From positions 458,787 through 522,786 of the forward strand of contig NSJX01000016.1 in the NCBI GenBank assembly GCA_002286715.1: a DNA stretch of 64,000 nucleotides, in the 5' to 3' direction. Positions 60,985 through 64,000 of this stretch are shown here, piece by piece. Each line of letters begins with the position of its first letter. The stretch's first letter is position 1. A program made the position numbers and the translations under genes. The DNA comes from Dentipellis sp. KUC8613 (lineage: Eukaryota; Basidiomycota; Agaricomycetes; Russulales; Hericiaceae). The notes beneath the pieces are model-generated. The model made no database searches. It saw nothing but the letters and a program-made list of their open reading frames with translations, and was not told the DNA's origin.

Positions 60985-61440
60985 TTCAACTATGCATGTA
61001 GGCTGCGCGCCCTTGCATTTTTTGCCGCAATCTGACGTCAAAGCTGTCCGATTTCCGGAGACCATAATATGTATATCTCAAACCATCTGATTACTTGCTA
61101 CGCAAATCCGAGTAGAGACTGGCATGCTGTGTCCCCCATTCGGCAGCTTCTAAATGATGGAGGCGCCTCTAACTACGCTCCTCGCATCTGTTGCACGGCC
61201 CTATCACAACTCTGTATGGAACAATACAGAACATCGGCATCATTTTTTGCGCTCTAGCTTCCGGAGGCGTACGACCCAAGAGGGAGGCACTACCTTTTTG
61301 GGTCATACGGCGCGCATTGGCTTCCATCCGTTCAAAGTATATAAGTAACCTCTATTGATTCCTCGACTTCATGAAATCTCATCGACATCCCCCGTCAGGT
61401 CAGATATTTACACCATTCTTTACTCGGCCGTACTTTCGAC
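60985..61440. other. Spacer between ATP10 and the 183-residue orphan
   Basis: It holds the ATP10 3' flank and the orphan's promoter. A TATATAAG-like stretch occurs at ~61337-61344, about 100 bp before the orphan start. No other feature. Confidence 0.4.
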
Positions 61441-62186
61441 ATGTCCAAACTCCAAGACAAACTCAACCCCATGTGCGTGCCGTACTGGAAGGCTGGGGCC
61501 TTCTATCAGCGGTCGACGACCTTGGTTTGGATACAGGGCAACGAGCATCTTCTCTATAGAGCCCTGGAATCTCGTGAGTGTCCGCAATGTCGTTTCTTAC
61601 ACCCGCATTCACACAAAAACTATAGATTACAGTACGGAGAGGTCAAAGGTCTGACTAGTCTGTTTATCTGACGCCACAAGCAGCTAACCGAATCATGATT
61701 TAGCCTCCTCATCTGTCTTTCTGGGAGCCTATATCATTGTCAGATTCACCCGTGCACCTAATCCCCAAGACCGTGTTAAGGCTACCTGAACCCTTGAATG
61801 ACTCCAGAAATATACCTGGCGTCGGCGTCAGCTATTTGCTCCTGCATGAGAGAGCAGAAACGATCTTCAGGGCTTATCATGAGATATACCTCCCATTCAC
61901 TGCAAAGCCCGGAGTCGAGGGCGGGGTCCAAGACAAAGAATATCACCTTGGCGAGACTGTCCAAATTTTGGGGAGGGATGGGTGGTACCACTTCTACAAA
62001 CTCAAAACCAATTGTGATTCCCATACGCATACACTTCACCAGAGCTGCTTACTCATAAAAATTTACAGATCGGGGCTGCTTAATCACTGCCCCTTATTCG
62101 GTGAGTTGATGGGTCCATCTAATTGTGCGCAGCTGAACAATGTTGCTTTAGAAAAATCTTCTGAAACGCATCAACGCTCTCAGTAA
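61441..62186 (+). CDS. Orphan protein, 183 residues
   Basis: Exons 61441-61573, 61626-61648, 61704-62013, 62069-62100 and 62133-62186 join in phase. The chain opens MSKLQDKLNPMCVPYWKAGA and has TLVWIQGNEHLLYRALE; later blocks are SLSDSPVHLIPKTVLRLPEP, VGVSYLLLHERAETIF and YHLGETVQILGRDGWYHFYK. There is no signal peptide or membrane helix; the core looks like a mixed alpha/beta fold. I recognise no family. The last two exons are the least certain; without those introns the frame still runs to the same stop. Confidence 0.6.
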
Positions 62187-62340
62187 TGCCCGCTGGATAG
62201 ATCTGGTCAAACTGGAGCTATGTGTAAAGGGCGCGGTAGGGGGTAATGGATGACCTCTTGCTCACACCGTGCACGCTACACCAGACTCAGCTATTATTGA
62301 GCTCCGAGGTAGATAGTGCGAGGTACAGGCAAGAAAGGGT

Positions 62341-62363
62341 CGAGCGCGCCAGAGGCGCGCTCG
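62341..62363. repeat. Perfect 10-bp inverted repeat with 3-nt loop
   Basis: CGAGCGCGCC, loop AGA, then its exact reverse complement. It could form a very stable GC hairpin in RNA or single-stranded DNA. Confidence 0.85.
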
Positions 62364-62378
62364 CCGACTATATAGTAC

Positions 62379-62405
62379 CCGGCCATCAGATAATCTGATG
62401 GCCGG
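62379..62405. repeat. Perfect 13-bp inverted repeat with 1-nt centre
   Basis: CCGGCCATCAGAT, a single A, then the exact reverse complement. Such near-perfect palindromes mark ends of some transposable elements or termination hairpins. Confidence 0.85.
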
Positions 62406-62476
62406 TAATTAGCGTACGGGAGTCCGTTATGTCCGTGTCCGGTCCGTGTACCGTACTCGGTCCATGTACAGTACTG

Positions 62477-62516
62477 GTAACGTAAGCAGAGACGCGTTAG
62501 TACGCGTAGACGTTAC
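62477..62516. repeat. Nested inverted repeats
   Basis: An outer GTAACGT/ACGTTAC pair encloses two ACGCGT copies spaced by TAGT, themselves able to pair. It lies 72 bp from the 13-bp palindrome. Confidence 0.75.
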
Positions 62517-62764
62517 ACTCGCCCCTTCCAGAGGAGGCTCACAGCCGGATCGATACCAGTGATATAGTAATGTACGAGTAGAGTAATGGGAATGAAAAAT
62601 TAAGAAAATAATGGTGGGTGCGCGTTGAGGCGCACCCAGGGATGGTTGCGTGAGTCGGAGCGAGTAGCTCGACTCGAGTGATAGGGACATACGCTTTCGC
62701 GAATGCCTGGCCATGGACTCTTGATGAGTCGTTAGGCGTGGTGATGATGGAATCCCGTCGCACA

Positions 62765-64000
62765 TTAAGGCGACGGGGGCAGCGGAATATTTTGAGGCTC
62801 GGCCTCGTCAAGTGCGGGGGCTGGTTTGGCAGCCTGAGGAAGGGTGGACGCGTCGGACGATGACGCTGGTGGCGGGGCGGCGCCATCTCCGGTGGTGGGC
62901 GCCGTCGCGCTGTCCTTGCCAGTGGGTTTGCCCTCGGTCGTCTTGCCCTCTTCGTCGACCTCCATATGGTCGCTCGTCTGAGGGCCCGGGTTGGGAAGTC
63001 CGTAGATGCCGCGTATGCGGCTCGTGACCTTGGACACCAGTTCCGGATTCTCGACGGTGGGCTCACTGAATGATGGGCGGTGGCGGACATAGGGCGCCGT
63101 CATCGGTCTCGATGACGTGGGCGCCTCGCGCGACTCCTCTGCTACGGTTGGCGCTGGGGCTACAGGAGCTGTTTGTGGTACAGCGTCCTGTACCCGCAGC
63201 ATCTCGTAGGCGATCTCGGCAATATGCCCCTTCTGTCGCTTTGGCGAGTGATACCAGCCGCGCAGCCATTCACGGCTGAACACTTGGAATCGCTCAGCGA
63301 TGAGCGGGGTGATGCCTCGCTCAGCGAGGAACCAACCAACAGTCTCGTCTATGACTGTCGGCGGCGGAGGGAGATGGATGGCCTCGTACGTGCGTACAGG
63401 GGCCGGGGTGATATGCCAGTCGTCCGTGATGAAAGCCGCGTATTGTTGCGGCGAGGCCAATATGGCTGTCGCCGTCGCGTAGAAGTCCAGGCGTCGTCCT
63501 TTTTCCTCAGGTTGGAGCTGCATGAGCTCCTTGTATGCATACACCGAGTCATCGGTGTATTGCCCGTCGCTCTTGACGAGCCCAAACGTGGGACGACGAT
63601 TGGTTTCGATCCATCGTCGCCATTCCGCGATTGGGGCGTCTCGGCTCGGAGTCGGCACATATGCTGTGCTCTTCCCCTTGCCTTTGTCTTTACGCAATGC
63701 CTGCGCTTGATCGCGGGCACGCGAGAATGCTCCAGCGAGCGAGGATGTTCCCTGCGTCGCTGATGAAGAAGGCTCAGGACCCGTTGAGGGACCCTGATTG
63801 TCGTGTTGACCCCGACCATAATGCTGGTCGCTGGCCAACGGCATCTCCTCGTCGTCGTCTCCTGCGTAGGCGGCGTCGATCTCGCTCCTGCTCGGCGCCT
63901 TGTACTCCCGGTCGCTTTGATACGCTCGGACCCATTCCGGCGTCGACCAGTTGGAGACAGCGTACTTCTGCGCGGCCGTGCGTTGTCGCGACGGCGTGTT
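62765..64000 (-). CDS. Intronless hypothetical protein, possibly element-derived, 5' end outside window
   Basis: At least 411 residues; the frame is open to the right edge, so the start is missing. Near the edge it reads KYAVSNWSTPEWVRAYQ. The middle has a helical, Trp-containing block (FITDDWHITPAPVRTYEAI, GWFLAERGITPLIAERF, FSREWLRGWYHSPKRQKG). The C-terminal ~130 residues are Pro/Ser/Thr-rich. Absence of introns in a genome full of them, plus the hairpin cluster just downstream, suggests a Gag-like or other element-borne protein. I see no protease, reverse transcriptase or zinc knuckle, so this is inference. Confidence 0.65.
   Translation of the reverse strand, partial: NTPSRQRTAAQKYAVSNWSTPEWVRAYQSDREYKAPSRSEIDAAYAGDDDEEMPLASDQHYGRGQHDNQGPSTGPEPSSSATQGTSSLAGAFSRARDQAQALRKDKGKGKSTAYVPTPSRDAPIAEWRRWIETNRRPTFGLVKSDGQYTDDSVYAYKELMQLQPEEKGRRLDFYATATAILASPQQYAAFITDDWHITPAPVRTYEAIHLPPPPTVIDETVGWFLAERGITPLIAERFQVFSREWLRGWYHSPKRQKGHIAEIAYEMLRVQDAVPQTAPVAPAPTVAEESREAPTSSRPMTAPYVRHRPSFSEPTVENPELVSKVTSRIRGIYGLPNPGPQTSDHMEVDEEGKTTEGKPTGKDSATAPTTGDGAAPPPASSSDASTLPQAAKPAPALDEAEPQNIPLPPSP

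Larger units (their letters stand above)
62187..62764. other. Hairpin-rich spacer
   Basis: Non-coding, with several perfect inverted repeats listed separately. It separates ordinary genes from the intronless ORF at the right edge and may be the end of a mobile element. Confidence 0.5.

Overview
The window is nuclear DNA from a filamentous basidiomycete, most likely an agaricomycete (Polyporales-like by overall feel, which is inference). Genes are densely packed on both strands. Nearly all are cut by 45-75 nt introns with GT(A/G)NGT donors and CAG/TAG acceptors, and intergenic spacers are short. I rebuilt the gene models by hand. A gene was accepted only if splice phases closed exactly over the whole chain or if one long exon carried a recognisable domain. 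No prokaryotic features, CRISPR arrays, rRNA or convincing tRNA genes were seen.

Layout. 1-2.5 kb: no supportable gene. 2.5-4.5 kb: three small one-helix proteins of the DUF4748 type in tandem. 4.7-5.6 kb (-) and 11.9-12.8 kb (+): two paralogous ABM-like ferredoxin-fold proteins flanking a 1149-residue split-PH-domain protein. 14.6-19.5 kb: a His/Gln-rich protein, mitoribosomal mL59 and a large disordered protein. 21.5-24.2 kb: SEC62 and an Mgr3-like mitochondrial TPR protein. 24.5-26 kb: a seven-helix membrane protein of an agaricomycete family. 27.8-31 kb: an Mba1/Tim44-like protein, a CHCHD2/Mic17 protein and a HAD hydrolase. 31.4-35.2 kb: a 20-exon SPX-EXS phosphate exporter. 35.4-38.6 kb: VPS16. 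39-42.7 kb: an SDR and an arrestin-like protein. 45.4-50.2 kb: a RmlD/MAT2B-like reductase, a hidden 126-residue orphan and an Rmd8-type DUF155 protein. 50.5-52.8 kb: a TPP1/Est3-like OB-fold protein. 53.4-59.7 kb: a nucleotide-sugar-type transporter, LSM8, a GT61-type glycosyltransferase and histone H2A. 59.9-62.2 kb: ATP10 and an orphan. 62.3-64 kb: a hairpin cluster and an edge-truncated, intronless, possibly element-derived ORF.

How the genes fit together. Most are housekeeping. Five nuclear genes for mitochondrial biogenesis fall in the window (mL59, Mgr3-like, Mba1-like, CHCHD2, ATP10). Three of them sit within 7 kb, and two of those share one 266 bp divergent promoter. Membrane traffic and transport are represented by SEC62, VPS16, the arrestin, the TPT transporter and the SPX-EXS exporter. 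The most interesting items are the candidate shelterin TPP1 gene, assembled across six exons, the tandem and paralogous small-protein families, and the hairpin-rich right end.
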